DNA of 64,000 bases from Tetranychus cinnabarinus. Its lineage: Eukaryota > Arthropoda > Arachnida > Trombidiformes > Tetranychidae. A program made the translations under genes and the position numbers. Positions within the stretch are counted from its first letter, which is position 1, and every line of letters starts with the position of its first letter. The notes under the pieces were generated by a model, which ran no database searches, was not told the DNA's origin, and worked only from the letters and a program-made list of their open reading frames with translations. The DNA is taken from assembly GCA_022266195.1 (NCBI GenBank), contig WHVY01000010.1, positions 1,066,501 through 1,130,500 on the forward strand, written 5' to 3'. Positions 63,878 to 64,000 of this stretch are shown piece after piece.

Positions 63878-64000
63878 CTAATAGAAATTTCGGGCATTGT
63901 AATATAAAGCTGTATACGTCAAGGAAGTAACTCTAATTTCTCTGGGTTCAAAAAGTTTGGACAAAATATTACCAAAAGTAGCAAGTAACCTAAACTTTAC
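63878..64000 (-). CDS. C-terminus of a gene running off the right edge (partial)
   Basis: From the window edge a minus-strand frame stays open for 40 codons and ends at TAG (63880-63878). The residues are varied and protein-like (KFRLLATFGNILSKLFEPR, then SLTYTALYYNARNFY). No family is recognised from so short a piece. A competing frame reads MPEISIRRYLGRTV and ends later, so the choice is not certain. 63448-63877 shows only the RRP9 3' flank and this gene's presumed 3' UTR. Confidence 0.4.
   Translation of the reverse strand, partial: VKFRLLATFGNILSKLFEPREIRVTSLTYTALYYNARNFY

Noticed and set aside
63813..63900. Alternative frame at the right edge beginning MPEISIRRYLGRTV
   Set aside because: The frame chosen is open to the window edge and longer; this one needs an extra acceptor. 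It remains possible.
1..64000. CRISPR arrays, tRNA or rRNA genes
   Set aside because: No direct-repeat/spacer pattern, no GGTTCGAATCC-type B box with a matching A box and no rRNA-like block was seen on reading the window.

Overview
The window is an AT-rich piece of animal nuclear DNA with intron-containing genes on both strands. Most introns with a clear splice fit are short (about 60-130 bp), and a few run to kilobases. The gene content (arthropod-type gustatory receptor, ariadne-2, PAK, NonA-type DBHS protein, BMP-type ligand, trypsin-like protease) fits an arthropod. The compact genes and base composition make a mite, possibly a spider mite (Tetranychus), my best guess. This is inference; no organism-specific marker was found.

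Layout. 1-9 kb is gene-poor: a secreted low-complexity protein (1821-2576, +) and a small spliced single-pass membrane protein (5417-8417, -). 9.7-14.6 kb holds a five-exon ZP-domain transmembrane protein (-). At 15.3-22.1 kb lie a divergent pair: a NonA/NONO-type protein (-) and the COPII coat subunit Sec24 (+, seven exons). A GC-richer short ORF and a 210-bp fold-back repeat lie between them. At 23.5-41.6 kb a BMP-type TGF-beta ligand is spread over five exons (+). Its 10.9-kb intron carries a complete four-exon gustatory-receptor-like gene on the opposite strand. Next come an unrecognised acidic, serine-rich, probably nuclear protein (42-43.3 kb, -) and a CRAL-TRIO lipid-transfer protein (44.4-45.4 kb, -). 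A 5.9-kb stretch with repeats and only doubtful coding signal follows. A trypsin-like protease (51.3-52.2 kb, +) and a PAK-type kinase (54.2-56.7 kb, +) come next. The right end is a dense housekeeping block: ariadne-2 (-), an AFG2A/SPATA5-type AAA ATPase (-), the U3 snoRNP WD40 protein RRP9 (+), and the edge of another gene (-).

Functional links. AFG2A (60S maturation) and RRP9 (U3 snoRNP, 18S processing) are divergent neighbours that both serve ribosome biogenesis. Their shared promoter region contains a complete 417-bp hAT-type MITE with an 8-bp target duplication and seven perfect TATCGATA motifs. The BMP-like ligand, PAK, protease, ZP protein and receptor are signalling or surface genes with no evident operon-like relation.

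The most notable items are: the hAT MITE with DRE-like motifs; a BMP-type ligand lacking both the inter-chain cysteine and a furin site before its knot domain; an AFG2A start codon split by an intron, with no N-domain and an altered D1 Walker B; a strand-specific 16-bp hairpin in the AFG2A 3' UTR; a TA-flanked MITE inside an RRP9 intron; and an antisense receptor gene nested in the BMP gene. All exon models were built by eye from splice signals and reading-frame continuity.
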